NCBI GenBank assembly: GCA_024231855.1
Contig: JAAEQD010000375.1
Span: forward strand, 20,692 to 84,691
Source: Candidatus Zixiibacteriota bacterium
GTDB lineage: Bacteria; Zixibacteria; MSB-5A5; UBA10806; 4484-95
Length of the DNA: 64,000 bases
Direction of reading: 5' to 3'
The position numbers and the translations under genes were made by a program. Of the stretch, positions 34,922 to 43,878 are shown piece after piece (positions within the stretch are counted from its first letter, which is position 1; every line of letters starts with the position of its first letter). Under the pieces are notes generated by a model that was not told the DNA's origin, made no database searches, and saw only the letters and a list, made by a program, of their open reading frames with translations.

Positions 34922-36338
34922 CGTAATATAACCTGAACTCCCACGGATGAGGGCGGACCTTAATTTGCTCCACCTCGCTCCTCTTTATTTTCACCCACAT
35001 ATCCAATAGCTCATCGGAAAAAACGCCGTCGGCCTGAAGGAAATCGCTGTCTTTTTTCAGGGCCTCAAGCGCGCGCTCCAAAGATGAGGGTAGTAGTGGA
35101 TATTTATCGGCTTCTTCCTCGGTGAGTTTAGCGAAATCTACATTCAGCGGCGCGCCGGGATCGATTTTGCTCTTGATACCGTCCAATCCTGCCATCAACA
35201 TCGAGGCAAACAGCAGATACATATTGGCCGTGCCGTCCGGCGGCCGGAATTCCATGCGCATTTCCGAAGGATCCTTGATATAACCGGGGATTCTCACGCA
35301 GGCGGTGCGATTACCCTCCGAGTAACTCGCCCGTACCGGCGCCTCGAAACCTGGCACCAACCGCTTGAAAGAGTTAGTCGATGGGTTGGTAAATGCCAAC
35401 AGGGCCGGCGCGTGTTTGAGTATGCCGCCGAGATAATAGCGGCCTGTTTCGGAAAGCTGTACCGGATCGTTCTTATCGTAAAATATCGATTTGCCGTCTT
35501 TGGCTAAAAATTGATGCACGTGAAGGCCTGAACCGGGCTCCATAAACAGCGGCTTGGGCATGAAACTGGCCGATTTACCCTTGGCGACGGCGCCGTTTTT
35601 AATCAGGTAACGCGCCAGCATCGATTTATCCGCCATCTCCATCATCGGCGCGAAACCGACCTCGATCTCCTGCTGGGAGGCCCCGCCTACCTCGTGATGG
35701 TGATACTTGATTTCGATACCGGCATCTTTGAACAGCTTGCAGATATAGGCCCGTATCTCATAGGTTTTGTCGCGCGGTGGCGCGGCATGATAGCCTTCTT
35801 TATAGCGTATCTGATGGCCCCGATTGGCGAATGTATCCTTACCGGAGGGTGAGGCATCCCGGGATTTCCACTCGGCCTCTTCGGCATCCAGAAAGTAGAA
35901 CGCCTTATTGGGCTCCTGGTTATAGCGGACCTCATCGAACAGGTAAAATTCGAATTCCGGCCCCATCATGGCCTCGGCGCCGGGCAGAAGTTTCTCCAGG
36001 CTGTCGGCCGCTTTTTGGGCGGTAAACCGGGGATCGCGGGGATGCGGCTCGGTCGGGTTGACCTCGCAGATATTGGCTAAAACAGACAGAGTCGGCGTTT
36101 CCCAGAACGGATCGACGAAATAAACTTCCGGATCGGGAATCAGGATCATATCGCCGGCCTTGACCGACAGAAAGCCGATCGAGGAGCCATCCACGCCGAT
36201 ACCGTTGACAAATGATTTTTCGGTAAATGTCTCCGCCGGTATGGTGATATGCCGCCAGGAGCCGTGAATATCGGAAAATTTCAAATCAATATACTCGAAT
36301 TTCTCGTCTTTGACCTTTTTAAGCAGTTTTTGTATCAT
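34914..36338 (-). CDS. glnA: Glutamine synthetase type I
   Basis: Makes glutamine from glutamate, ammonia and ATP. The 474-residue product has the family order. The N-terminal beta-grasp region (YIDLKFSDIHGSWRHITIP) is followed by GIGVDGSSIGF, the metal-binding MMGPEFEFYLFD and EIKYHHHEVGGASQQEIEVG, then PLFMEPGSGLHVHQFL, TNPSTNSFKRLVPGFEAPV and MRMEFRPPDGTANMYLLFA. The segment where adenylylated enzymes carry the NLYDLP tyrosine here reads PLNVDFAKLTEEEADK, so regulation by adenylylation looks unlikely. The GNAT gene overlaps its end. Start ATG at 36338 with GAGAGGA about ten bases upstream. Confidence 0.97.
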   Translation of the reverse strand: MIQKLLKKVKDEKFEYIDLKFSDIHGSWRHITIPAETFTEKSFVNGIGVDGSSIGFLSVKAGDMILIPDPEVYFVDPFWETPTLSVLANICEVNPTEPHPRDPRFTAQKAADSLEKLLPGAEAMMGPEFEFYLFDEVRYNQEPNKAFYFLDAEEAEWKSRDASPSGKDTFANRGHQIRYKEGYHAAPPRDKTYEIRAYICKLFKDAGIEIKYHHHEVGGASQQEIEVGFAPMMEMADKSMLARYLIKNGAVAKGKSASFMPKPLFMEPGSGLHVHQFLAKDGKSIFYDKNDPVQLSETGRYYLGGILKHAPALLAFTNPSTNSFKRLVPGFEAPVRASYSEGNRTACVRIPGYIKDPSEMRMEFRPPDGTANMYLLFASMLMAGLDGIKSKIDPGAPLNVDFAKLTEEEADKYPLLPSSLERALEALKKDSDFLQADGVFSDELLDMWVKIKRSEVEQIKVRPHPWEFRLYYDV

Positions 36339-36493
36339 TTTAAATCGCCATCCTCTCGTAGTAATTATCTGGCCCGAAGATATGGATTATAGGGGCGGGG
36401 TGTCAAGCGGAAACGGGGGAGGCAAGAAGCAGCCTGTTTGTGCGGATTTTTGGGGGCATAATATGCTAACTTCGGAAAATTAACTAATGCAAT

Positions 36494-37192
36494 TTAAGGA
36501 TTAGAAGATTTACAAATATAATAATGACTTATTACCCCCCATCGGAACATTTTATGTGTCCTAATTGTACCCCAAAGACATAGAAATATAATCAACAAAT
36601 AAAATGCTATATGTAAAACATCTATTTCAACATAATCAAGTGAAACAGCCGCTAAATACACTACAATAGATAATAATGTAATTAGTGTAATTGCTACGTG
36701 CATGCTAGCTTGAGCTCTCATTTTAACTATATTTGCCCCAATCTCAGGTTTGTATATCTTTAGCCAATCGTACCATATAAAAATATATTTTCTTAGTTGT
36801 GTATCATCTTCCTGTTTTAAATTATCCTTATTTATATTAGTTTCATCTTCTATAAACTGTATAATTTCGGGAGGAAATGATAAATCCTTACCCGTAATAA
36901 TATTCTTTAATAGGTTAAAATTCTTAGGGAAAAGCTTTGCTACTATGTTTTGCTCAAAAAAACTGCTTAATGGTGACAAGAGCTGCCCAATTAAATATGA
37001 AACTAGTAGATAAAATAATATCATAGCAAAACTAGAATCCTGTAACGCCGATGATTCATCTAAATATTGATTTACGTGTCTAAAAACATTTGCATTTAGA
37101 GAAGCTGAAAATAATAGTATCAAAGTAAATCCTGGCAATACTCTTGAAAGTAAATCATAATAAAATTGGGGAATAATTTTATTAATTTCCAT
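36494..37192 (-). CDS. Unknown AT-rich multi-pass membrane protein
   Basis: Not recognised. The 232-residue product has a good AGAGGAGA ribosome site and about four membrane segments: VLPGFTLILLFSASL, SFAMILFYLLVSYLIGQLL, then a cytosolic-looking helical stretch, then ITLITLLSIVVYLAAVSL and IAFYLLIIFLCLWGTI. Base composition is much more AT-rich than glnA upstream. A second AT-rich membrane-anchored gene lies 99 bases upstream on the same strand, suggesting an acquired pair. Confidence 0.75.
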   Translation of the reverse strand: MEINKIIPQFYYDLLSRVLPGFTLILLFSASLNANVFRHVNQYLDESSALQDSSFAMILFYLLVSYLIGQLLSPLSSFFEQNIVAKLFPKNFNLLKNIITGKDLSFPPEIIQFIEDETNINKDNLKQEDDTQLRKYIFIWYDWLKIYKPEIGANIVKMRAQASMHVAITLITLLSIVVYLAAVSLDYVEIDVLHIAFYLLIIFLCLWGTIRTHKMFRWGVISHYYICKSSNP

Positions 37193-37262
37193 TTAACTTC
37201 TCCTCTCAACTAACCATGCTCTCGATATGCACTAGATAGTTTTGGCGCGTTGCCGTAGGCTT

Positions 37263-37286
37263 CAGGAGGTCGTTCCTTCCCTCCTG
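37263..37286. promoter_or_regulatory. Inverted repeat between two AT-rich membrane genes
   Basis: CAGGAGG (37263-37269) pairs perfectly with CCTCCTG (37280-37286) across ten bases. It sits just downstream of the stop of the 37292-37855 gene on the - strand. No good T-run follows, so it is only a weak terminator candidate or an mRNA hairpin between the two genes. Confidence 0.35.
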
Positions 37287-37291
37287 ACTCA

Positions 37292-37855
37292 TCAAACCCT
37301 TTTCTTAAGAACTGGCTTACAAATACGTTCAACATCCCTTATTATTTTTTCTAATCTAAACGAAATTTTATCACCATCTATACCCCTCCATATTTTTGCT
37401 TCACTCTCGTGTATTTTATCTACTGTTGAATCACTTACTTGTGATCCTGATCCTATTCCCATATTGGTTACAGTTCTTAGGAAATGAACGGATTTAGATA
37501 TCTCATCTAAAATATTGTCAAAATCATCAAACAGCTTGCCTGTTTCTGATCCAAAATTAGCCATACATTGATACTTCAGCTTTAACAAATCAAGCATAAA
37601 AGACTTTGTATTTTCCAGTCTTTCTACTGTAGCGTCTGTATAGTGACCTTCTTCATCATCTTTACTTCTAAAACTTAAAGGATTTCTAATATATTTTAGT
37701 CTGTCTTTTGCTTCATAAAATTTTGCTAGTATATTTTCAGCTAATTCATATTGCTTTTTTCCAACCATTTTAAAACGCCAAGTTATTACACCTAGAACAG
37801 CTACTATTGAGGCAAGTATGATAAAGATGCTTTCAATTATTTCCAAAACATTCAT
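37292..37855 (-). CDS. Unknown membrane-anchored, helical protein
   Basis: Not recognised. The 187-residue product has one N-terminal membrane helix (IIESIFIILASIVAVLGVITW). A charged, mostly helical cytoplasmic region follows (KKQYELAENILAKFYEAKDR, GKLFDDFDNILDEI), with a basic C-terminus (KPVLKKRV). AAAGGGG precedes the ATG. It is AT-rich like the next gene, the likely partner. The one-helix anchor with a soluble helical domain next to a multi-pass protein recalls small membrane effector or toxin pairs, but nothing specific can be shown. Confidence 0.72.
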   Translation of the reverse strand: MNVLEIIESIFIILASIVAVLGVITWRFKMVGKKQYELAENILAKFYEAKDRLKYIRNPLSFRSKDDEEGHYTDATVERLENTKSFMLDLLKLKYQCMANFGSETGKLFDDFDNILDEISKSVHFLRTVTNMGIGSGSQVSDSTVDKIHESEAKIWRGIDGDKISFRLEKIIRDVERICKPVLKKRV

Positions 37856-38027
37856 ATCGATAAACCCCTTTCATCAGTAAGAATAGCTACTATTAACACC
37901 AATGTCAATCCTAAAACCACTCCACATATCCGTAAGGACAGCTCACTGAGCTGCCCGAGAGAGGCGGGCAAGCACCGCGCCGGGCCGCCCATTCAATGGC
38001 GCACCACCATCACGCCCCACTTTCCGC

Positions 38028-38056
38028 TTGCCGAACGGCTCCGATTGTTATATAAG
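38028..38056 (+). promoter_or_regulatory. Promoter of small membrane protein copy 1, leaderless arrangement
   Basis: TTGCCG (38028-38033), a 17-base spacer and TATAAG (38051-38056). The ATG starts only nine bases after the -10, so transcription would begin at or next to the start codon, and no ribosome-binding sequence is present. The same 34-base segment recurs before copy 2. Confidence 0.55.
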
Positions 38057-38064
38057 ACTGCTGT

Positions 38065-38337
38065 ATGAAAAAGCTTAAGGAACTGCTCAAAAAAGGGCAC
38101 CTTCAAGTTGAGCTGACGCTGGGAATCAGCATCCTCGTGCTGGCGTATGTCTCCTATTATGTGCTGGCCGAGCCGATTGGCTACCTGGAGCTGAGTATCG
38201 CCGGAGTAATTATGCTTGGCTATGAGACAGTGGCCCGATCGAAAAAGACAGCCCGCGCCTGGTTTGTCAAACCGGTCTACTGGGTGATCGCCATTGTTGT
38301 GGCCACCGCTTTGATTATAATGCGGCATATGGTTTGA
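38065..38337 (+). CDS. Small two-helix membrane protein, tandem copy 1
   Basis: A 90-residue protein of unknown family. A basic amphipathic start (MKKLKELLKKGHLQVE) precedes a first helix (LGISILVLAYVSYYVL), a conserved short region (EPIGYLELSIAGVIMLGYE), a basic loop (RSKKTARAW) and a second helix (YWVIAIVVATALIIM). It ends in RHMV, as does copy 2. Two intact copies and one broken copy lie in tandem, and each intact copy has its own promoter. Size and charge pattern suggest a small membrane regulator or anchor; no function is assigned. Confidence 0.8.
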   Translation: MKKLKELLKKGHLQVELTLGISILVLAYVSYYVLAEPIGYLELSIAGVIMLGYETVARSKKTARAWFVKPVYWVIAIVVATALIIMRHMV

Positions 38338-38373
38338 TTGGCCGCTTACGTAATCAGCGCTCGCTTTTTCCGC

Positions 38374-38402
38374 TTGCCGAAACACTTCGATTATTATATA
38401 TG
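38374..38402 (+). promoter_or_regulatory. Promoter of small membrane protein copy 2, leaderless arrangement
   Basis: TTGCCG (38374-38379), a 17-base spacer and TATATG (38397-38402), with the ATG at 38411. Geometry is identical to copy 1, again without a ribosome site. Conservation of both hexamers and of the spacer length between duplicated copies supports function. Confidence 0.55.
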
Positions 38403-38410
38403 ATATATGT

Positions 38411-38683
38411 ATGAAGAAACTTAAAAAGCTGATCAAGTCCGGACATGCGCAGGTGGAGGGGGCGTTGGCGATAAATATTATCGTGCTGGCGTACGTTGCC
38501 ACCCGGGAGCTAACCAGGCCGATTAGCTATCTGGAGTTTAGTATCGCGGCTCTGTTAATGGCTGGCTATGAGGGTGTGGCCAGATCGAAAAAGACGGCCA
38601 ACGCCTGGTTCGTCGATCCGGCCTACTGGGTGGCCGCCATCGTTGTAGCCACCGCCCTGATTATTATGCGGCATATGGTTTGA
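38411..38683 (+). CDS. Small two-helix membrane protein, tandem copy 2
   Basis: A 90-residue paralogue of the preceding protein, the same length and colinear throughout. It has MKKLKKLIKSGHAQVE, AINIIVLAYVATREL, RPISYLEFSIAALLMAGYE, RSKKTANAWFVDPAYWV and IVVATALIIMRHMV. The most conserved parts are the basic N-terminus, the GYE-x-V-A-R-S-K-K-T loop and the last helix. Sense-preserving differences from copy 1 indicate both were kept under selection after duplication. Confidence 0.8.
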   Translation: MKKLKKLIKSGHAQVEGALAINIIVLAYVATRELTRPISYLEFSIAALLMAGYEGVARSKKTANAWFVDPAYWVAAIVVATALIIMRHMV

Positions 38684-38705
38684 TTTGCATAGGGCGCAAA
38701 GTAGC

Positions 38706-38977
38706 ATGTCGAAACTTAAAGAACTAATCAGATCGGGGCATATACATGTGGCGTTGGCGCTGGGGATAAGTATTATCGTGCTGGCGTTGTTCTCTAAACG
38801 GGTGCTGGCCGAACCGCTGAGTTATCTGGAATTGAGTATCTGCGGCTTGCTTATGCTGGGCTATGAGACCGTGGTCCAATCGAAAAAAACGCCAAGGCCT
38901 GGTTCGCCAAATCGACCTATTGGGTGATCGCCATTGTGATTGCCACCGCTATGATTATAATTCTACATTTAATTTGA
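38706..38977 (+). pseudogene. Small two-helix membrane protein, tandem copy 3, frameshifted
   Basis: Begins MSKLKELIRSGHIHVALALG and stays colinear with copies 1 and 2 to VQSKKT. There a single missing base near 38896 shifts the frame into a premature stop. Restoring one G after the ACG codon gives AKAWFAKSTYWVIAIVIATAMIIILHLI and a stop at 38977, matching the other copies. Unlike them it has no promoter of its own and lies 22 bases after copy 2. A sequencing error at the A-run just before is possible. Confidence 0.75.
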
Positions 38978-39172
38978 TTTATTTTCCGAATCTGTAACTG
39001 ACATTGCCCAATTAGTCTTGTCGGGAATGACACATTTTTCATATCGTATTGAGTGTATAGCAAATTTCGCTTTGTTTGTCTGGAACATTATGTTGTATAT
39101 ATACCATAATAATAGTAGCATCGTTCCGGAAGATGCCACGGATTGCCAATAAGAGATAAACAAGGAGGATTA

Positions 39173-40822
39173 ATGACCAATAAAGTTAACGGAAAAAGAC
39201 TATATATTTCAATCGTTATAATCTCTCTATTATCAATATCGGGGGCGCTTCAGGCTCAACAAAGTGATTTTCTGATACAGGATTATGTCCCGGAGAAATT
39301 CGAGGATATCCAATTAAGATTGAACGGCTCTACCACGTTACAGGGCGGTAAAGATGAATATAACAATAGCCTTTATTCTTACCAAGTAGGTAGTGATGTA
39401 AATTACATAAGGGATGATCGCCGCCGAGAAGCTTACTTATCCGGTTATTTTCGTTACCGTTACGAAACTGTTCCAAAATATCTGAATGCTCTCTTGAATA
39501 TTCGGGGGAATTACTATTCTCATGATAATGAAAACTCTAATAACAGTCAAATCGGCTCAACCAGATCGTCTTTTACACAAACCAAAACGAAATATGGCTA
39601 TAACTCGTTGACACTTCGCCCTTATGTTGACGCCGGAATTTATATAACTGACAACTTGCTCCTTTCAACTCTATCATCGCTTGAGTTCCGATATACCGAT
39701 TATCTCGCGGATGATCGTGATTCCTATCGTGAATACATTAGTCCGGGGACACCCGGTTATGTCGAAAGAAATATCGATGATAATAAATACAGAACCGACA
39801 GAGATTCAAAATCATATTCATTCGATATCAATTTCCTCCCCGGTTATGGACATGTCTATGAGGGCAAATTCGCCTCAACCGCGATATACATAATCGAGGA
39901 ATTAAAAGGCCTGAATCTCTTATCGAGAAAACCAACAGATAATGAAATGTCACGACTGTCAGAATTACTGTATCAAGCCAAATCAGAACACTACTTTGAT
40001 ACCAGATTGCATGACATAGAAACCATTGAGACGATATCGGAATATCTGGAATCTAAGGGAATAATAAATGCCAGTGGCTCGCGGACCACTCTGGCGATTA
40101 ATGATGTTTGGAAATATTTTCCGACTTACGATCGCCAATTCGGTTTTAAATTCAGGGTAGGATTAGGTATGATGTACGAACACGAAACAAGGAACGATAA
40201 TACCAGAAATACTTACTATGATTTCGATACGGAATACCATCCGGATAGCGCCGATGTTGTCGATACCTTATTAAATTCTACCTCCTCATATAGTGTAAAT
40301 GATAAAGAGATAATTGTTCTGAAATATCCTTATGCCACCGCTATGTTCGACTATTACAGGCCAGTTAATCATAAATGGCAATTGAATCTTTCGGCGCTAT
40401 TGCGGTACTATTTCAACGCCAGCGAGGTCGAGGAGGATTCGACTCACAATATTGGTAACGATAGCTATACATTATATGATCGTGAAATCGAGTTCGATGA
40501 TGCCTTTAAATTCAATCTTTCGGGTAGCGCCATTTATATTTTGAATTCCAGAACTTCCGGTACACTCGCAGGCGGATTTGGTTACGGCCATTTCAAGCAA
40601 ACAATGACACGCAATGAGACTGTTCATGAATTTGATACGTTTATAGATTGGAATTACTTCGCGGATTTAAGTATAGCCTACAGAATATCAATCCCCGTAA
40701 CCTTGACTATTTCAGCGACATACGATTCCGGGCGAGAGATAGAATCGGTTATGGGCGCCTATGAAGATTACAATTCAAGCGGGTATTATATCAGAACTTA
40801 CTTGACATATAATATTTTGTAA
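39173..40822 (+). CDS. Probable outer-membrane beta-barrel protein of unknown family
   Basis: The start is fixed by a strong AAGGAGG at 39162-39168. The product is 549 residues with a signal peptide (IVIISLLSISGALQAQ). The mature part alternates aromatic/hydrophobic and polar residues in long runs, for example DRRREAYLSGYFRYRYETV, WQLNLSALLRYYFNAS and FADLSIAYRISIPVTLTISA. The terminal strand is YYIRTYLTYNIL. This pattern, rich in Tyr and lacking cysteine, is that of a beta barrel. No family was recognised. It is probably monocistronic, with a hairpin terminator after it. Confidence 0.8.
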   Translation: MTNKVNGKRLYISIVIISLLSISGALQAQQSDFLIQDYVPEKFEDIQLRLNGSTTLQGGKDEYNNSLYSYQVGSDVNYIRDDRRREAYLSGYFRYRYETVPKYLNALLNIRGNYYSHDNENSNNSQIGSTRSSFTQTKTKYGYNSLTLRPYVDAGIYITDNLLLSTLSSLEFRYTDYLADDRDSYREYISPGTPGYVERNIDDNKYRTDRDSKSYSFDINFLPGYGHVYEGKFASTAIYIIEELKGLNLLSRKPTDNEMSRLSELLYQAKSEHYFDTRLHDIETIETISEYLESKGIINASGSRTTLAINDVWKYFPTYDRQFGFKFRVGLGMMYEHETRNDNTRNTYYDFDTEYHPDSADVVDTLLNSTSSYSVNDKEIIVLKYPYATAMFDYYRPVNHKWQLNLSALLRYYFNASEVEEDSTHNIGNDSYTLYDREIEFDDAFKFNLSGSAIYILNSRTSGTLAGGFGYGHFKQTMTRNETVHEFDTFIDWNYFADLSIAYRISIPVTLTISATYDSGREIESVMGAYEDYNSSGYYIRTYLTYNIL

Positions 40823-40839
40823 CCTGTAATTAACCGTGT

Positions 40840-40880
40840 AACTCGCAGGGACACGGCATGCCGTGCCCCTACGAGTTTTT
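40840..40880. terminator. Long hairpin, likely bidirectional terminator / dispersed repeat
   Basis: The outer stem AACTCG/CGAGTT and an inner perfect CACGGCATGCCGTG form a long hairpin ending in a T-run. It serves the + strand barrel gene and probably the convergent - strand gene. The inner sequence resembles the GGGGCACGGCATGCCGTGCCCC palindromes dispersed in other genomes, so it may be an inserted repeat. Confidence 0.8.
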
Positions 40881-40891
40881 ACTAATTATTG

Positions 40892-41440
40892 TCACCTGCG
40901 CGTGGCCTTTCGGGGGATTCCCGTAAGCCTGATTTCAGGATCGATTAATTGCTCGAGGCCCTGGTTCAGGAAATACTCCTCGATATTTTCATAAGCCTTG
41001 ATAAACGGCTTGCCGTGGCCCATGCGTCCTGTACGGGTAGCTTCAAGCACATGGGCGGATTCATGAACGAATGTCTCGAATATTTCCGGTTCGCTGCAGG
41101 CGCGGACATCTTTAGGGATCCATTTATCATACGGTTTGTTGGAACAGCCCTTGATCGAGTAGATACGAATCTCGGAGGGCACGCCGCCGGTATGATAGGC
41201 CGCTCCCGAAACATAGATTTTCTTGCGCGCGGGAAGATACACCGGTAATTGTATTACATCTAAATCCTGGCTCAGGTTATCATACAGCGTTTGCAGTTCT
41301 TTTCTGGCCCCGCATCGAAGGTTTTTTAGATGGGATTCCTGTTTCAGCCTGGCGGAAAACTCATTAAGGTCGCTTACCTTATAGCGCAGTTCATTAATGG
41401 CGCGCTTATACGCCGTGTAGTTATCTAATTTATTGATCAC
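40892..41440 (-). CDS. SprT-like zinc metalloprotein
   Basis: A 182-residue protein with the gluzincin-like motif ETFVHESAHVLEATRTGRMG followed by HGKPF. This HExxH plus downstream H-G-x-x-F pattern is that of SprT-like domains, which in relatives act as DNA-bound proteases or zinc proteins. The N-terminal half is helical and charged. It is convergent with the barrel gene, and its start lies 26 bases downstream of the first peptidase in the M1 array, so it could be read through from that operon. Confidence 0.72.
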   Translation of the reverse strand: MINKLDNYTAYKRAINELRYKVSDLNEFSARLKQESHLKNLRCGARKELQTLYDNLSQDLDVIQLPVYLPARKKIYVSGAAYHTGGVPSEIRIYSIKGCSNKPYDKWIPKDVRACSEPEIFETFVHESAHVLEATRTGRMGHGKPFIKAYENIEEYFLNQGLEQLIDPEIRLTGIPRKATRR

Positions 41441-41466
41441 GCAAAAACGACTTCATTCTAATTCTT

Positions 41467-43842
41467 TTATTTTAGCTTGCAAAGCACGGCATCATAAGTA
41501 TTAAATATGACTTCTTTCGGCTTATAGGGCAAGGGCGGCAACTCGATATCGTCCGTCGGCTTATTTACCCATACTTTGAAATGAATAAAGCGGCCGCCTT
41601 CAAAAATAACAGTCACCGGCACCAACATCTTAAAATCGCCCGGAACTTTTTCCTGCCCAACCTTGCAGATTACTTTATACTTGCCATCCGGCATTAGCCT
41701 GGTTTCATATGAGAAAGTATACTCCGGAATAAATGTGCCGTAAACCCATTGATCGAAAAACCAGGTCATATCGCCGCCAACATGTCCTTCCAGAAGCCGC
41801 TGTAAGCCTTGGGTGGTTATAGGCTCGTCTTTGAATTTGACCGTCATGTCTTTCAGGAAGGCGGCAAATCTGTCATCGGAACCGGTTTGGTAATCATGCA
41901 AAATATAGCGTATCATATGATAAATATACGCGCCCTTGTAATATACTATTGGCGTATAGTCTTTCGATTTAGTGGAGCTTAATCGATGGCCAAGAACTAT
42001 CGGACCGGCCTCGGATCCCACCGAACCAATGCCGGTACCGGAGATTATGTAGTCTCGATAATCCTTAAGCATCTTTTTATAAGCCGATTCATTTTGGGCC
42101 GATAATTGATAAAACCAGAGCCCGCAATAATCCGATAGTCCCTCGGTGATCCAGGTATCGCGATAGCTTTCTTTATCGACCAAGTGTCCCCACCATTGGT
42201 GAGCTACTTCGTGCGACCTGAATTGCTCGTCGAGACCATCTAAATCCTCCTCGAAAAAAGCATCCCAGGAGAGATAAATCACACCCGGCGATCCCTGGCC
42301 CGTTCCGTAGTATGGAACACTGGTAACCTTCAATGAATCAAAGGGGCAGGGTCCGAACATGCTGGTGAAGAATGCCACGCTATTTATAACATCGGTCCCG
42401 GCTTGTTTTAGCTTATCGACATTGACCAGGTAGGAATGAGCAGTGTCGGAATAAGTTAATCCATCTCTGTTCGGTGTTTCCTCACTTAAATAATTCTCGA
42501 ATTCTGTTCCACTAATGGCATATAGTTCATTAGCCAGATAAACACCAACCGGAGGATAGCCTTCGGCAATAATTTCCTTCTCCTTAAACGAGCCTACATT
42601 AAAGGTGACATAATCGAAAGGTTGGGTTAATTCGAATTTGGAAATCAACCGTCCCCCCTCTTTCACGGATTCAATCATTCTGCCGCAACTGATAACTTTA
42701 TATTTACCGGGACAATTGTAGGTAAGGGAATATGTCGACCGATCCCTAAAGCGGCTATGGGGATACCAACCTGTATTGCTTTTGATATAATAAAGGGTTC
42801 CGTGTTTTCTGAGGCTTTTGCTGTCAATTTGAATATCGACATAATCGCTGTCGCCGACGACCGTCGGTTTATTCAGTACCAATCCCAGTCCCGACTCCTG
42901 GCGGCGTTCATCCAAAAACTTGAAGCCTTCCTTCTTATAAACCGGATGGATGTATTTTTCCTCGGAATCATAAGCGGCAATGACTTTATTTTTATAGTAC
43001 CAATCGAAATACAGAAATTTCACATCCGGCAAAAGCGGAATGTAGTGGATACGGCAGTTAACCGTCATCTTGCCTTCGGTCTCGATCTTCGAGTTTATTT
43101 CGTAATGATATATATCGATCGGCATAACGCCCCGTTGGGTCGGCAATAAATCATCGGGAGACCAACCGCCCAGGATATCGGCGGTTTTAACACCGGCGCT
43201 TCTCTTGATATCATAAAGCCGGTACCAATCATCGAACGCGGGGCTTTCCCGGAACACGAGATGACCGATATCATCCAGGTGGAAATCGGCATAGAAAAAA
43301 TCGCCGCGCTGCTCGGAAAGCAACCCATCAAGTAAAAAGTTTGGTAAAAACATCTCACGGTGCTCCAGCGCGTCAGTTTGGGCAATCACAATCTGGTCCC
43401 AATCGAATTTAGAAACCGGTTGCCGGGTTAAACCGGTTTGGGCTTCCAATTCATCAATCGGTATGGTAAAGAAGAAAACCGCCGTGTTGAACTGATGATT
43501 AAGCTTACCCAGGTCCGTGAATTTCAGAAGCTGGTGCAACTCGACAATATCGGGAGGGGTATAAGTAAAGACGCCGGCTCCCTTATAGACCATTGCCGAA
43601 GGCTTATCCCAGCCGAAATCGAATACAGTGATTACGCCTGGACCGAGATTAAACATAGCGTCATCCCGAACTATCCTCATCTTCTCAATGGAACCGGTTA
43701 ATGCCCACTGACTGCTGTTTTTCTGAAAATTCTCCAGATATAGAGACACATCGTTCGCGGCGTAGCAATAACCGGTTAAAAATGACGTAACAACCATGAT
43801 ACATAGAAGCTTTTTAATAAAATCTTTTATGAGGTTATTCAT
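41467..43842 (-). CDS. Secreted M1-family metallopeptidase, array copy 1
   Basis: A 791-residue exported zinc peptidase. Signal peptide about 1-29, then an N-terminal beta domain of about 200 residues particular to this group (MRIVRDDAMFNLGPGVITVF, PPDIVELHQLLKFTD), an M1 saddle domain, and the catalytic domain. HEVAHQWWGH is at residues 544-553 and the third zinc ligand Glu567 lies in TEGLSDY (HExxH-x18-E). YYGTGQGSPGVIYLSW occupies the place where GxMEN is expected. The C-terminus ends with GDMTWFFDQWVYGTFIPEYT and a beta tail. It is the promoter-distal gene of five paralogues and has a strong AAGGAGGT ribosome site. With copy 2 it forms one subgroup. Confidence 0.92.
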   Translation of the reverse strand: MNNLIKDFIKKLLCIMVVTSFLTGYCYAANDVSLYLENFQKNSSQWALTGSIEKMRIVRDDAMFNLGPGVITVFDFGWDKPSAMVYKGAGVFTYTPPDIVELHQLLKFTDLGKLNHQFNTAVFFFTIPIDELEAQTGLTRQPVSKFDWDQIVIAQTDALEHREMFLPNFLLDGLLSEQRGDFFYADFHLDDIGHLVFRESPAFDDWYRLYDIKRSAGVKTADILGGWSPDDLLPTQRGVMPIDIYHYEINSKIETEGKMTVNCRIHYIPLLPDVKFLYFDWYYKNKVIAAYDSEEKYIHPVYKKEGFKFLDERRQESGLGLVLNKPTVVGDSDYVDIQIDSKSLRKHGTLYYIKSNTGWYPHSRFRDRSTYSLTYNCPGKYKVISCGRMIESVKEGGRLISKFELTQPFDYVTFNVGSFKEKEIIAEGYPPVGVYLANELYAISGTEFENYLSEETPNRDGLTYSDTAHSYLVNVDKLKQAGTDVINSVAFFTSMFGPCPFDSLKVTSVPYYGTGQGSPGVIYLSWDAFFEEDLDGLDEQFRSHEVAHQWWGHLVDKESYRDTWITEGLSDYCGLWFYQLSAQNESAYKKMLKDYRDYIISGTGIGSVGSEAGPIVLGHRLSSTKSKDYTPIVYYKGAYIYHMIRYILHDYQTGSDDRFAAFLKDMTVKFKDEPITTQGLQRLLEGHVGGDMTWFFDQWVYGTFIPEYTFSYETRLMPDGKYKVICKVGQEKVPGDFKMLVPVTVIFEGGRFIHFKVWVNKPTDDIELPPLPYKPKEVIFNTYDAVLCKLK

Positions 43843-43878
43843 AACCGACCTCCTTAAGTCTTGTCGGTGATAATATTA

